This document shows positions 45,157-54,525 of a DNA stretch of 64,000 bases, in pieces (positions within the stretch are counted from its first letter, which is position 1; each line of letters starts with the position of its first letter). This stretch comes from Burkholderiaceae bacterium (GTDB lineage Bacteria > Pseudomonadota > Gammaproteobacteria > Burkholderiales > Burkholderiaceae_D). A model generated the notes under the pieces. That model had not been told where the DNA came from. It did no database searches and was given only the letters and a program-made list of their open reading frames with translations. The translations under genes were made by a program, and so were the position numbers. The stretch spans positions 1 to 64,000 of the forward strand of contig JAOAUN010000001.1 in NCBI GenBank assembly GCA_030157545.1, in the 5' to 3' direction.

Positions 45157-47007
45157 ATGTCAGAACCCGATACCAAACCCGACGAGCAAGCCGAAGCGCG
45201 CACTGCACTGCTGGCCGAGGTTGCCAGCCTGCCGCATCTGCCCGGTGTCTATCGCTATTTCGATGCGCAAGACAAGCTGCTCTACGTCGGCAAGGCGCGC
45301 GATTTAAAAAAACGTGTGACCACGTATTTTCAGAAAAACCTGGCCAGTCCGCGCACGGCCATGATGGTCGAGCGTATCGTGCGGATGGAAACTACCGTCA
45401 CCCGCAGCGAAGCAGAAGCGCTGCTGCTCGAAAATAATCTCATCAAGACCCAGCAGCCGCGCTTCAACATTCTGTTTCGCGACGATAAATCGTATCCCTA
45501 CCTGAAGCTATCGGGCGGCGACTATCCGCGCATGGGCTATTACCGCGGCGCAGTCGATAAAAAAAATCAATACTTCGGACCGTTCCCGAGCGCGTGGGCC
45601 GTCAAGGAATCCATGCAGATCCTGCAAAAGATTTTTTTATTGCGCACCTGTGAAGATTCGGTCTTTGCAAACCGTACCCGGCCTTGCCTGCTGCATCAAA
45701 TCAATCGTTGCAGCGGCCCGTGCGTGAACCTCATTTCGAAAGAGGACTACACCATTGACGTCGAAAACGCTGCGCAATTCTTGCGTGGCCGGCAAACCGA
45801 ACTGATGTCTTCGCTTGAACAAAAAATGCAAGGCTATGCAGCCGAGCTGAAGTTCGAGCAAGCTGCGCTGGTGCGCAACCAGATCACTGCTTTGTCGCGT
45901 GTGCTGCATCAGCAGTCAATGGAGACCGGTGGAGATGCAGACATCGATATCATCGCTGTTCTCGTTAAGGGTGGACGCGCCTGCGTCAATCTGGCGATGG
46001 TGCGCGGAGGACGGCATCTGGGTGATCGCGCGTATTTTCCTACGCATGTTGAAAGCGCTGACGAACAGGAAGTGCTGAAAGCCTTTCTCGCACAACACTA
46101 CATTGACAAATTCATTCCGGGCACGCTAATCCTGAACCTTGAGCTCGACGAGCCCGAGCTGATGCTGGCGCTGATGGAGCAATGCGGGCACCGCATCCAT
46201 CTGCTATTCCAGCCGCAAGGGCAGCGTCGCCAATGGCAAGAGATGGCAATCAAGGGCGCCGAGCTGGCGCTGGCGCGTGTGTTGTCCGAGCAGGGCTCGC
46301 AGCAGGCGCGTACACGCGCGCTGGTCGAGACGCTGGGACTGGACGCGGCCGACATGGATACCTTGCGCATTGAATGTTTTGATGTCAGTCACACGCAGGG
46401 TGAAGCGACGCAGGCATCCTGTGTGGTGTTCCATCATCACCAGATGCAAAATGGCGAGTACCGGCGCTACAACATTAATGACATTACCCCCGGTGATGAC
46501 TATGCAGCGATGCGCCAGGTCCTGATGCGTCGCTATGAAAAAGTCGCCAATGGTGACGGCGTGATGCCTGATATTGTTCTCATCGACGGCGGCAAAGGAC
46601 AGGTTGAAATGGCGCGTCAGGTGTTGGTCGAGCTCGGGCTCGACATCAGCCTCATTACCGGCGTGGCCAAAGGAGAAGGGCGCAAGGTCGGACTGGAGAC
46701 TTTGATCTTTGCTGATGGCCGCGAACCGCTCGAGCTGGGTAAGGAATCGGCAGCATTGATGCTGATTGCGCAAATTCGTGACGAAGCGCATCGCTTTGCC
46801 ATCACCGGCATGCGTGCCAAGCGCGCCAAGGCTCGACAGACCTCGAGGCTGGAAGAGATAGAGGGCATAGGTGCCAAACGCCGCCAGAAGCTGCTGGCAC
46901 GCTTTGGCAGCTTGCGCGGCGTGGCTGACGCCAGCGTCGATGACCTGGCCTCCGTTGAGGGCATCTCGCGCCAACTGGCAGAAGACATTTATCGCCAATT
47001 GCATTAA
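45157..47007 (+). CDS. uvrC: Excinuclease ABC subunit C
   Basis: The 616-residue nuclease makes both cuts in nucleotide excision repair. The GIY-YIG domain is at the N-terminus ([20 protein letters not shown]), followed by a Cys-rich region ([17 protein letters not shown]), a UVR motif, the RNase H-like endonuclease ([30 protein letters not shown]) and helix-hairpin-helix repeats at the C-terminus. ATG 45157 is preferred to GTG 45154. Confidence 0.97.
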   Translation: MSEPDTKPDEQAEARTALLAEVASLPHLPGVYRYFDAQDKLLYVGKARDLKKRVTTYFQKNLASPRTAMMVERIVRMETTVTRSEAEALLLENNLIKTQQPRFNILFRDDKSYPYLKLSGGDYPRMGYYRGAVDKKNQYFGPFPSAWAVKESMQILQKIFLLRTCEDSVFANRTRPCLLHQINRCSGPCVNLISKEDYTIDVENAAQFLRGRQTELMSSLEQKMQGYAAELKFEQAALVRNQITALSRVLHQQSMETGGDADIDIIAVLVKGGRACVNLAMVRGGRHLGDRAYFPTHVESADEQEVLKAFLAQHYIDKFIPGTLILNLELDEPELMLALMEQCGHRIHLLFQPQGQRRQWQEMAIKGAELALARVLSEQGSQQARTRALVETLGLDAADMDTLRIECFDVSHTQGEATQASCVVFHHHQMQNGEYRRYNINDITPGDDYAAMRQVLMRRYEKVANGDGVMPDIVLIDGGKGQVEMARQVLVELGLDISLITGVAKGEGRKVGLETLIFADGREPLELGKESAALMLIAQIRDEAHRFAITGMRAKRAKARQTSRLEEIEGIGAKRRQKLLARFGSLRGVADASVDDLASVEGISRQLAEDIYRQLH

Positions 47008-47076
47008 ATTAGCAGCACATTAGCAAGACAGCACCCGATAAAAAGCGGGCACGAATAACTTAAAAACAAAGTAGTG

Positions 47077-47652
47077 ATGCCCTTCAATATTCCTATCTTG
47101 CTGACCTGGTTGCGGGTTGCGCTCATACCGCTGGTAGTTGGTGTGTTTTATCTGCCTGTCGACTGGTTGGCGCCGCCAGACCAGAGTCTTGCCGCGACGC
47201 TGATTTTCATCGTTGCTGCCGTTACCGACTGGTTCGACGGCTACCTGGCGCGACGCTGGAACCAGACCTCGGCCTTCGGGGCTTTTCTCGATCCTGTCGC
47301 CGACAAATTAATGGTGGCTGGCGCACTGCTGCTGTTGGTTCATCTGGACCGCACCAATGCGGTCATTGCCTTCATCATTATCGGTCGTGAAATCGCCATC
47401 AGCGCGCTGCGCGAATGGATGGCGCAAATCGGTGCTTCCAAATCAGTGGCTGTCAGCTCGATCGGCAAAATCAAGACTGCAGCTCAAATGATCTCGATAC
47501 CGATGCTGCTTTACGCAGACCCGCTCTATGGCATTGATACGCTGTACGCAGGTCAGCGTTTGCTCGACATCGCCGCCGTGCTGACGATTTGGTCCATGTT
47601 TTATTATTTGCGCAAGGCTTGGCCTTTGATAAAAGATCGCGCAGGAATCTAA
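47077..47652 (+). CDS. pgsA: CDP-diacylglycerol-glycerol-3-phosphate 3-phosphatidyltransferase
   Basis: The 191-residue inner-membrane enzyme makes phosphatidylglycerol phosphate. The CDP-alcohol phosphotransferase motif D-x2-DG-x2-AR-x8-G-x3-D-x3-D is complete (from TDWFDGYLARRW to FLDPVADK). About five membrane segments are visible. ATG 47077 is used; a GTG lies one codon upstream. It ends the housekeeping run just before two tRNA genes. Confidence 0.96.
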   Translation: MPFNIPILLTWLRVALIPLVVGVFYLPVDWLAPPDQSLAATLIFIVAAVTDWFDGYLARRWNQTSAFGAFLDPVADKLMVAGALLLLVHLDRTNAVIAFIIIGREIAISALREWMAQIGASKSVAVSSIGKIKTAAQMISIPMLLYADPLYGIDTLYAGQRLLDIAAVLTIWSMFYYLRKAWPLIKDRAGI

Positions 47653-47716
47653 TGAAAATATTGCCCAGACGCTTGACAATATCCTTGGGCGATATATAAT
47701 CTCGTTTCTGTTTTAC

Positions 47717-47792
47717 GCGGGAGTAGCTCAGTTGGTAGAGCGCAACCTTGCCAAGGTTGAGGTCGAGAGTTCGAGACTCTTCTCCCGCTCCA
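47717..47792 (+). tRNA. tRNA-Gly (GCC)
   Basis: The 76-base cloverleaf has acceptor arms GCGGGAG/CTCCCGC, D arm TAGCTCAGTTGGTAGAGC, anticodon GCC in CCTTGCCAAGG, T loop GTTCGAGAC and an encoded CCA end. A terminator follows immediately. Confidence 0.97.
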
Positions 47793-47800
47793 GCATTCAC

Positions 47801-47831
47801 AAAAGGGAAGCTCGCAAAAGCTTCCCTTTTT
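47801..47831 (+). terminator. Terminator after tRNA-Gly
   Basis: GGGAAGCT (47805-47812) pairs with AGCTTCCC (47819-47826) around a six-base loop, followed by TTTTT. The flanking A run extends the stem. Confidence 0.9.
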
Positions 47832-47910
47832 CATTGCCGCGATGCGTAAGCAAAGTAGGGCAATGGCGGTTACAATACGGTCCCTTATAAGCACCGTTAT
47901 CAGCTCCCCT

Positions 47911-47984
47911 GGCGGGGTAGCAAAGTGGTTATGCAGCGGCCTGCAAAGCCGTTTACGCCGGTTCGATCCCGACCCCCGCCTCCA
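47911..47984 (+). tRNA. tRNA-Cys (GCA)
   Basis: The 74-base cloverleaf has acceptor arms GGCGGGG/CCCCGCC, anticodon GCA in CCTGCAAAG, T loop GTTCGATCC and an encoded CCA end. It is the last core-genome feature before the accessory region and is a plausible integration site, although no flanking att repeat was found. Confidence 0.97.
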
Positions 47985-47992
47985 TATTCCAA

Positions 47993-48024
47993 GCGGCTCC
48001 TAGAAATAGGAGCCGCTTTTGTTT
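47993..48024 (+). terminator. Terminator after tRNA-Cys
   Basis: GCGGCTCCT (47993-48001) pairs with AGGAGCCGC (48008-48016) around AGAAAT, followed by TTTTGTTTT. A second weak AT-rich stem lies at 48035-48053. Confidence 0.9.
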
Positions 48025-48025
48025 T

Positions 48026-48417
48026 GGCCCTCTTGGATAAAAGTCTTTTATCCGCTTTTCATTTTTTTTCGACATTGGCTTCACTACATCACCCTTTCGG
48101 ACTCGGATGTATTCAGCTGTCATTTTCCCTATATTGTGTTCCGAAATTTTCTGTGCGGCCTTGATGTTGTGCAGCGCTCATTATCTGACGCTCCCTTCGT
48201 GCGCAAGTCACGAAACCTGAAACGCTCGAGATTCATATCGGTGTCTATATCGAGCAAGGCGTCATCGTCTATGTCGGAGCAGGCGCTGTTCTTCAACGTA
48301 TCCTGCTGCGCTGGTTACAGGTCACCGGCAGGCTCATCGGGTGAGCCCGCGCCTATGTAAATTAAACATAGGGGCTGAATTGCCAACTAGCGAGATCGGA
48401 CAGCATTGGAGGACAGC
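48026..48417. other. Non-coding or decayed spacer after tRNA-Cys
   Basis: No supportable gene. An open frame at 48019-48360 starts inside the tRNA-Cys terminator, lacks a ribosome site and has an unnatural composition. A small stem (GGCTCA/TGAGCC) lies near 48331-48347. Confidence 0.4.
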
Positions 48418-48762
48418 ATGAAACAGACAACACATGATGGCAATGTGAATGTGAATTACAGGCCAGACACCTACTTCCGGCCTCACAAACTTGAGCATTA
48501 CCTGCTGTCGAAAGTCAAAGGTGCCGTACTGCGCAAGAAGTTAAAAATGCTGTTCGACGAAGGGCGGCATGCGGAAGCGGGCGAGCTGCTCAGCAGTGCA
48601 GGGCTCTCGGCACATGACCACAAAATGCTCGAATCCATCCAACTGATGTTCATGGGCGGGAACTACCTGCCCGACACTGAAGAAGGTGAAGTCGAGATTG
48701 CCCGTGACCGGATCCTGACCGGATCTGACCGGATCCCAATAAATAGTCCCGATTTAAATTAG
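48418..48762 (+). pseudogene. Truncated conserved hypothetical protein ending in triplicated 10-mer
   Basis: ATG 48418, behind a GGAGGA site, opens a 114-codon frame with a natural sequence up to MFMGGNYLPDTEEGEVEIAR. From memory this segment is the middle of a longer (about 200-residue) proteobacterial hypothetical protein that continues with further beta strands. Here the frame runs instead into three copies of TGACCGGATC (48705-48735) and stops soon after. The C-terminal half seems to be lost. The family function is unknown to me. Comparison with a full-length homolog would settle the truncation. Confidence 0.55.
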
Positions 48763-48867
48763 AATTTCTGGCGTGATTTTCACCATATGAAACCGGCCAT
48801 GTAACAGACAGATTCGTTTTCTTTGCCGAACTGAAGTAGACAATAAGCTGATAAAAATCCCGAACTT

Positions 48868-49995
48868 TTATACGTACGAAAGAGGGATGAGTTCATACGA
48901 TGTACTGCGCCCACCGCTGTCAGTCTTGCAAAGAACGCCAAGCGCAACCAACTCATTAATATCCCGCAGTGCGGTGTCAGCTGAGCATTTGCTGATGGCT
49001 GCCCATTTGCTGCTGGTGAGCTTTCCTTCAAATCCGTCCAGTAGTCGATTCAGTATTTTTATCTGCCTCGCGTTGAAGGGCACACCGGCCCATTGCTGCC
49101 AGAAGCGTGACTTGCCTAGCGCTGCTGCCAGCGACGATTCTGCCCCTTGCATCGCCCGCGACAGACAGCCAAGAAACCATGCCAGCCAAGGCGTGACATC
49201 AAGCGTACCTTTCTGCGTGTGCTCCAGCTGATCGTAATAGTCTTTGCGCTCTTTTTGGATTTGCGCAGACAGGCTATAGCAGCGTTGTGGCATCTGCTCA
49301 GCGCGAGCCAGGGCCATATCGCCGATAGCGCGCGCAATGCGGCCATTGCCATCGTCAAAAGGGTGAAGGGTGACAAACCTTAGGTGCGCGAGGCCAGCTT
49401 TTAAAAGCGGATTTTCTTCCTGGCCCGATTCAAACCACCTCAGAAATGCCGTAATTTCTATGGGCAGGCGGCTTGCCGGCGGTGCCTCAAAATGTACCTT
49501 TTGTTTACCGATAGGGCCGGACACCACTTGCATGGGGCCGCTGACATCATCGCGCCATTGACCAACGCGGATGGGGCTCATGCCGCTATAGCCAGTTGGG
49601 AAGAGGGCGGCGTGCCAGGCAAACAGGCGCTCTTGAGCCAGAGGCTGCTCATAATTGGCGGTTGCATCCAGAACGAGTTCGACGACGCCTTCGACGTTGC
49701 GGTCTGTGGGGGCAAGGGCACCGATGTCGATGCCGAGCCTGCGGGCGATCGACGATCTGACGGCATCGTGGTTGAGGCTTTCTCCTTCGATGGCGCTGGT
49801 TTTCAAGACCTCATCGGTCAGTGCTTGAAGGCTGGCCTCTTTGCGCTGCAAGATGCCGAGGCTATGGATTTTCTCGAATAGGCGCCCCTGCAATTGGCTT
49901 GTTTGCGCCAATACAATCGCCAGCTGCGATAAATCGTAAGTGAAACACGGCCAGTCGTCGCGCTCCCAGATATAGATTTTTTCTCCGCTTTTCAT
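48868..49995 (-). CDS. Fic-family AMP-transferase with DUF4172 and winged-helix domain
   Basis: The 375-residue protein has an N-terminal DUF4172-like part, a central Fic domain with the motif HPFDDGNGR (about residues 212-220), and a C-terminal winged helix (about residues 310-375, KILNRLLDGFEGKLTSSKW). An inhibitory-helix motif (S/T)xxxE(G/N) is present upstream as TSAIEGE (near residue 67), marking a class II, self-inhibited enzyme. Fic domains usually move AMP from ATP onto a target protein. The winged helix suggests it can bind DNA, probably its own promoter, where an imperfect palindrome lies at 50033-50059. No antitoxin gene is adjacent. Confidence 0.9.
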   Translation of the reverse strand: MKSGEKIYIWERDDWPCFTYDLSQLAIVLAQTSQLQGRLFEKIHSLGILQRKEASLQALTDEVLKTSAIEGESLNHDAVRSSIARRLGIDIGALAPTDRNVEGVVELVLDATANYEQPLAQERLFAWHAALFPTGYSGMSPIRVGQWRDDVSGPMQVVSGPIGKQKVHFEAPPASRLPIEITAFLRWFESGQEENPLLKAGLAHLRFVTLHPFDDGNGRIARAIGDMALARAEQMPQRCYSLSAQIQKERKDYYDQLEHTQKGTLDVTPWLAWFLGCLSRAMQGAESSLAAALGKSRFWQQWAGVPFNARQIKILNRLLDGFEGKLTSSKWAAISKCSADTALRDINELVALGVLCKTDSGGRSTSYELIPLSYV

Positions 49996-50299
49996 GCGGT
50001 GATTGTAAGGACTTTTCGCCGCATCGGCAAGCTATTAGCCGCATAATTTACGGTGAATATGGGAGATAATCTCTGCACGCTGGAAGAAAGTTTCTAGAAT
50101 TCTTTTGCCGGTTGAATTTTCCATCGTGACGATTATGCTGATTGTCTTATTCAAGGAGTTGGATGAAGCTATGCCGCAAATTGCGGCTGTACCGATATGT
50201 TTCTGGCGACATTCAGAGCTTGTATAGGTTTCCGGCAGTATAAGAGATGCTATGTTTTTGCCGGAAACGGATGTTGAGGCCAGGCGAAGTTTCAGGAGT
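49996..50299. other. Fic promoter region and IS left flank
   Basis: This 304-base stretch holds no gene. Its left part is the Fic upstream region with the 27-bp dyad at 50033-50059; the right part is featureless up to the IS110-type element. Confidence 0.5.
50033..50059. promoter_or_regulatory. Candidate operator dyad upstream of the Fic gene
   Basis: The sequence is symmetric around 50046: outer TATT/AATA at 50033-50036/50056-50059 and inner CCG/CGG at 50039-50041/50051-50053, with an AT-rich centre. It lies 38-64 bases upstream of the Fic start codon, where the C-terminal winged helix of Fic could bind. Binding is inferred. Confidence 0.4.
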
Positions 50300-50300
50300 G

Positions 50301-51430
<1,130 letters not shown>

Positions 51431-51579
51431 AGGCTCGCCTACGTCAATCGCCTAAAGTCTTGCCGATGTATGGCAGCCCAGCCTGCTCAACAGGAGAATT
51501 GTGATTCTGTTGGCTGACAAGTTCAATATACGAGGTCTTGCAATCATGCAGGCAATTCGCGCTTTGAAACACGCTATGC

Positions 51580-51870
51580 GTGAATGCAAGACCCCATAAT
51601 TCCGTCGCCAAGTTCGTCGTGCAAAGCACAGTTCCGGTAGCGGCGGTGCCACAGATGCCCGCGCTGGCTCCCCCCACGGCCGCTCCCACGGGCAAACTAT
51701 CGGCATCCTCACCCGCGCAACCGGCAACTGCGGCGGCTTCGGGGCCGGCCCCGGGGCTGACTGCGGCATCGCCTCCACTTCAGGCGCCACAGCAGGTGAG
51801 CGCAGCGCAGCCAGTGAAGACGCAGACGTACTGGACGATGGCATATACGATTGCGATGCAGGCAAAGTAA
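51580..51870 (+). CDS. Possible Ala/Pro-rich hypothetical protein
   Basis: A GTG-started frame of 96 codons encodes a low-complexity Ala/Pro/Gln-rich chain ending QTYWTMAYTIAMQAK. No ribosome site is clear and no domain is recognised. A frame of similar length exists on the other strand. It could be the tail of a gene broken by the neighbouring IS element, or non-coding. Confidence 0.25.
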   Translation: MNARPHNSVAKFVVQSTVPVAAVPQMPALAPPTAAPTGKLSASSPAQPATAAASGPAPGLTAASPPLQAPQQVSAAQPVKTQTYWTMAYTIAMQAK

Positions 51871-52114
51871 GCAGACTGTTATGCGATAACAGTCCGGTAA
51901 TCATCGAGTCGTTTCAAAAATCAGCAACGGTCATTTTGTGCCTCTGTGTTCTGCAAAATAATTGCCGATCATTTAGCAACATATCTCCTAAAAAAGATCT
52001 GGCAGCCCGCCCGATTTTTTTATGCAGCAACAAAAAAACGGCGAGCCACGCAAATCAATTTCACAATCTTGATAAATATCCCGATCAATTTTGTGAAAGA
52101 AAAAAACGATGCAG

Positions 52115-52147
52115 AAAAAAATCACGATCAAGCATCGTGATTTTTTT
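52115..52147 (+). terminator. Perfect hairpin with T tract in the leader of the secretion operon
   Basis: A 14-bp perfect stem (52115-52128 with 52134-52147) encloses the loop CAAGC and ends in seven T. It has the form of a rho-independent terminator yet lies 22 bases before the cdiB-like ATG and has no complete gene directly upstream. An overlapping reading frame starting at ATG 52109 runs through it. It may control expression by attenuation. Confidence 0.7.
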
Positions 52148-52169
52148 CGCGCCGTTTCAGTCCTGGCTT

Positions 52170-53897
52170 ATGCGTTTCTCATTCTTTGCCGTTTCATTGG
52201 CATTCTTTTTTTTACAGGGCACCTCTTCTTATGCCCAGGGACTGGCGCCGGTAGATCCCGGTGCCCAAGAATTCAACCGCCAGCAAGAACGTGAACTTCT
52301 GTTACGCCAGCAGCAGGAGGCTACCCCGGATATCCGGCTTGAGCGGCCAGCTACGCCGGCTGCATCCCGCCTCTTGCCGGCAGACGCAACACCGTGTTTT
52401 CCTATTCATGCGCTCGTGCTGGATGGCGAGTTGTCCGGCCAGTTTCAATGGCTGTTAAAAGCAGCGGATGCCACCGCTGACGACAGAGCAGACCCCGTGA
52501 TCGATCGATGTCTGAATGCTGACGGCATCAATCTGGTAATGAAGCGTATGCAGGATGCACTGGTCAGTCAAGGCTATGTCACGAGCCGCGTGCTGGCGCC
52601 ATCGCAGGCGCTTGCCACCGGCACACTCAGGCTGACGCTGGTTCCCGGGCGCGTCCGGCAGGTACGCTTTGCCGACGGCACCACGACCCGTGCCACACAA
52701 TGGAATGCCGTGCCGCTGCAAGCCGGCCAGCTACTCAATCTGAAAGATATCGAGCAGGCACTGGAAAATTTCAAGCGCGTGCCTACCGCAGAGGTAGATA
52801 TCCAGATTGCCGTCGCCAATGATGCACAAGCCCGCCCCGGCGAAAGCGACATCGTCATCAGCTGGAAGCAGCACCTGCCTGTCAGACTGAACCTGTCAGC
52901 TGATAACGCAGGCAGCAAAGCGAGCGGTAAATATCAAGGGACAGTCACGCTCTCGTTTGACCATTGGTGGACGCTGAATGATCTTTTTTATGTGAGCTTG
53001 AATCATGACCTCGGCGGCGGTGACGCGGGACATCGCGGCGCCCGAGGAGATACGGTTCACTACTCGCTGCCATTCGGCTATTGGCTGCTCGGTCTGACTG
53101 CCAGCAGCAGCCACTACTGGCAATCCGTGGCTGGCGCCAATGAAACTTTGCTTTATAGCGGCGACAGCAGCAATGAAGAAATCAGGCTCTCGCGTCTGCT
53201 CTATCGCAGCACCGTTCGCAAGACCACGCTGTCCTTGAGCGGCTGGACGCGCGCCTCCGGCAACTTCATTGACGATACTGAGATTCTGGTGCAGCGTCGC
53301 AAGATGGCTGGCTGGGAGCTCGGCATTGCTAACCGCGAATATCTGGGTAGCAGCACGCTTGATCTGAGTGCGACTTTCCGGCGCGGTACCGGGGCCAGAG
53401 GAGCTCTGACAGCGCCCGAAGATGGCTTCGGTGAAGGCACGTCGAGACCGCAGATTTTAACGCTGGGTGCGCAGTTCATCATGCCATTTTCCATTCGCGA
53501 GCACCACCTGCGCTATAGCGCCAGCTGGCGCGGCCAATGGAATTACACACCGCTGGTGCCGCAGGATCGCTTCGCCATTGGCAGCCGCTATACGGTGCGT
53601 GGGTTTGAAGGACAAAATTTGCTGCTGGCCGAACGTGGCTGGTTCATTCGCAACGATCTCGGTCTGGCTCTCGGCCAGACCCTGCAAGAACTCTATCTTG
53701 GTCTCGATTATGGCGAAGTGGCTGGGCCTTCAAGCGCCCGCCTTGCGGGCCGCCAGATGAGCGGCATTGCGCTGGGTTTGAGAGGTGGCCTGAAAAATTA
53801 TGCCTTCGATATTTTCCTCAGCCGGCCAATCACTGCGCCTGCAGGTTTTGACAAGCAAAGCGTCAATGCCGGCTTCAGCCTGAATGCTTTTTTCTGA
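52170..53897 (+). CDS. Two-partner secretion outer-membrane transporter (CdiB/ShlB/FhaC family)
   Basis: ATG 52170 gives 575 residues with a signal peptide (MRFSFFAVSLAFFFLQGTSS, cleavage after SYA). An N-terminal helix rich in Gln/Glu/Arg is followed by two POTRA domains (about residues 70-220, with disulfide-type cysteines in TPCFPIHAL and IDRCLNADG), and a 16-stranded barrel ending NAGFSLNAFF. The tip-loop motif YTVRGFEGQ matches the conserved VRG(F/Y) of Omp85/TpsB proteins. It would export the downstream 2514-residue exoprotein. The frame remains open far upstream but those codons look non-coding. It overlaps the acyltransferase gene if ATG 53884 is used. Confidence 0.92.
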   Translation: MRFSFFAVSLAFFFLQGTSSYAQGLAPVDPGAQEFNRQQERELLLRQQQEATPDIRLERPATPAASRLLPADATPCFPIHALVLDGELSGQFQWLLKAADATADDRADPVIDRCLNADGINLVMKRMQDALVSQGYVTSRVLAPSQALATGTLRLTLVPGRVRQVRFADGTTTRATQWNAVPLQAGQLLNLKDIEQALENFKRVPTAEVDIQIAVANDAQARPGESDIVISWKQHLPVRLNLSADNAGSKASGKYQGTVTLSFDHWWTLNDLFYVSLNHDLGGGDAGHRGARGDTVHYSLPFGYWLLGLTASSSHYWQSVAGANETLLYSGDSSNEEIRLSRLLYRSTVRKTTLSLSGWTRASGNFIDDTEILVQRRKMAGWELGIANREYLGSSTLDLSATFRRGTGARGALTAPEDGFGEGTSRPQILTLGAQFIMPFSIREHHLRYSASWRGQWNYTPLVPQDRFAIGSRYTVRGFEGQNLLLAERGWFIRNDLGLALGQTLQELYLGLDYGEVAGPSSARLAGRQMSGIALGLRGGLKNYAFDIFLSRPITAPAGFDKQSVNAGFSLNAFF

Positions 53898-54525
53898 AAG
53901 TGCAGCAATGCGATTTCATTCTTTTGAAGGCCTAGACCTGATCGTGCCGCATTTGGGCAATCAAGACTGGAACGAGGCAGAAGTGCTTGGCTCGGCAGTC
54001 TGGCTCTGGATGCATTCTGCATCACACCGTAACTTTCCCTTGCAGTCGCTTTCTTCGGTGCTGCTCCCGGCAATCAGGCATCGGCAATTCTTGCTCGCGT
54101 ATGAAGCAGGCCGTGCCGTGTTTTATCTGTCCTGGGCAAATCTGAGTGCAGCCGCCGAGCAGCGCTATATCAGCCAGCACCCTGTATTCATGCCAGACAG
54201 TGACTGGCAGAGCGGTGAGCGCTTGTGGATTCTCGACTGGGTTGCCCCGTTCGGCCACACGCCAGCAATGAGCCGGCTCGTCAGACAGCAGTTATTTGCC
54301 GGCCGCTGCGGGCGCTATCTGATGCATCGCGGTAATGAGCGCGGATTAAAAATAAAAACTTTTTATGGCAGCGCGCTTTTTTCAGATGAAGCACGTGACT
54401 GGTTTGTGCATCACCCCGTCTCACACGCCAAAGGGCTTTCGCCTCCGGTATCAGGCAGCGATGCAGCAAAAGGGCTTAACAGACCCGCGATTTTTACAGA
54501 ATATCCATCGGGAGAATGCGCATGA
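53884..54525 (+). CDS. HlyC-type toxin-activating lysine acyltransferase (CdiC-like)
   Basis: The 213-residue protein (or 205 from ATG 53908) matches the RTX toxin-activating acyltransferase family over about residues 34-170. LGSAVWLWMHSASHRNFPL holds the catalytic histidine, H48 here and H23 in E. coli HlyC. AVFYLSWANLSAAAE and GERLWILDWVAPFGH follow, the latter with the catalytic aspartate D118 (D92 in HlyC). These enzymes take fatty acyl chains from acyl-ACP and attach them to internal lysines of a toxin before secretion. The gene lies between transporter and exoprotein, overlapping both, so the exoprotein is the likely substrate. The 45-residue C-terminal tail is extra. No RTX toxin gene is present in the window. 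Confidence 0.88.
   Translation: MLFSESAAMRFHSFEGLDLIVPHLGNQDWNEAEVLGSAVWLWMHSASHRNFPLQSLSSVLLPAIRHRQFLLAYEAGRAVFYLSWANLSAAAEQRYISQHPVFMPDSDWQSGERLWILDWVAPFGHTPAMSRLVRQQLFAGRCGRYLMHRGNERGLKIKTFYGSALFSDEARDWFVHHPVSHAKGLSPPVSGSDAAKGLNRPAIFTEYPSGECA

Larger units (their letters stand above)
51433..52169. other. Spacer between IS110 element and the secretion locus
   Basis: This 737-base stretch holds a possible Ala/Pro-rich reading frame (51580-51870), a 17-codon mini-frame at 51546-51599, then an AT-rich leader with several A and T runs and a perfect hairpin (52115-52147) before the cdiB-like start. Confidence 0.5.

Noticed and set aside
47911..47984. tRNA-Cys as a proven attachment site
   Set aside because: No second copy of its 3' end and no integrase gene were found within the window, so it is only a plausible site.
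48019..48360. 113-codon frame after tRNA-Cys
   Set aside because: It begins inside the tRNA terminator, has no ribosome site and an unnatural Ser/Phe-rich composition.
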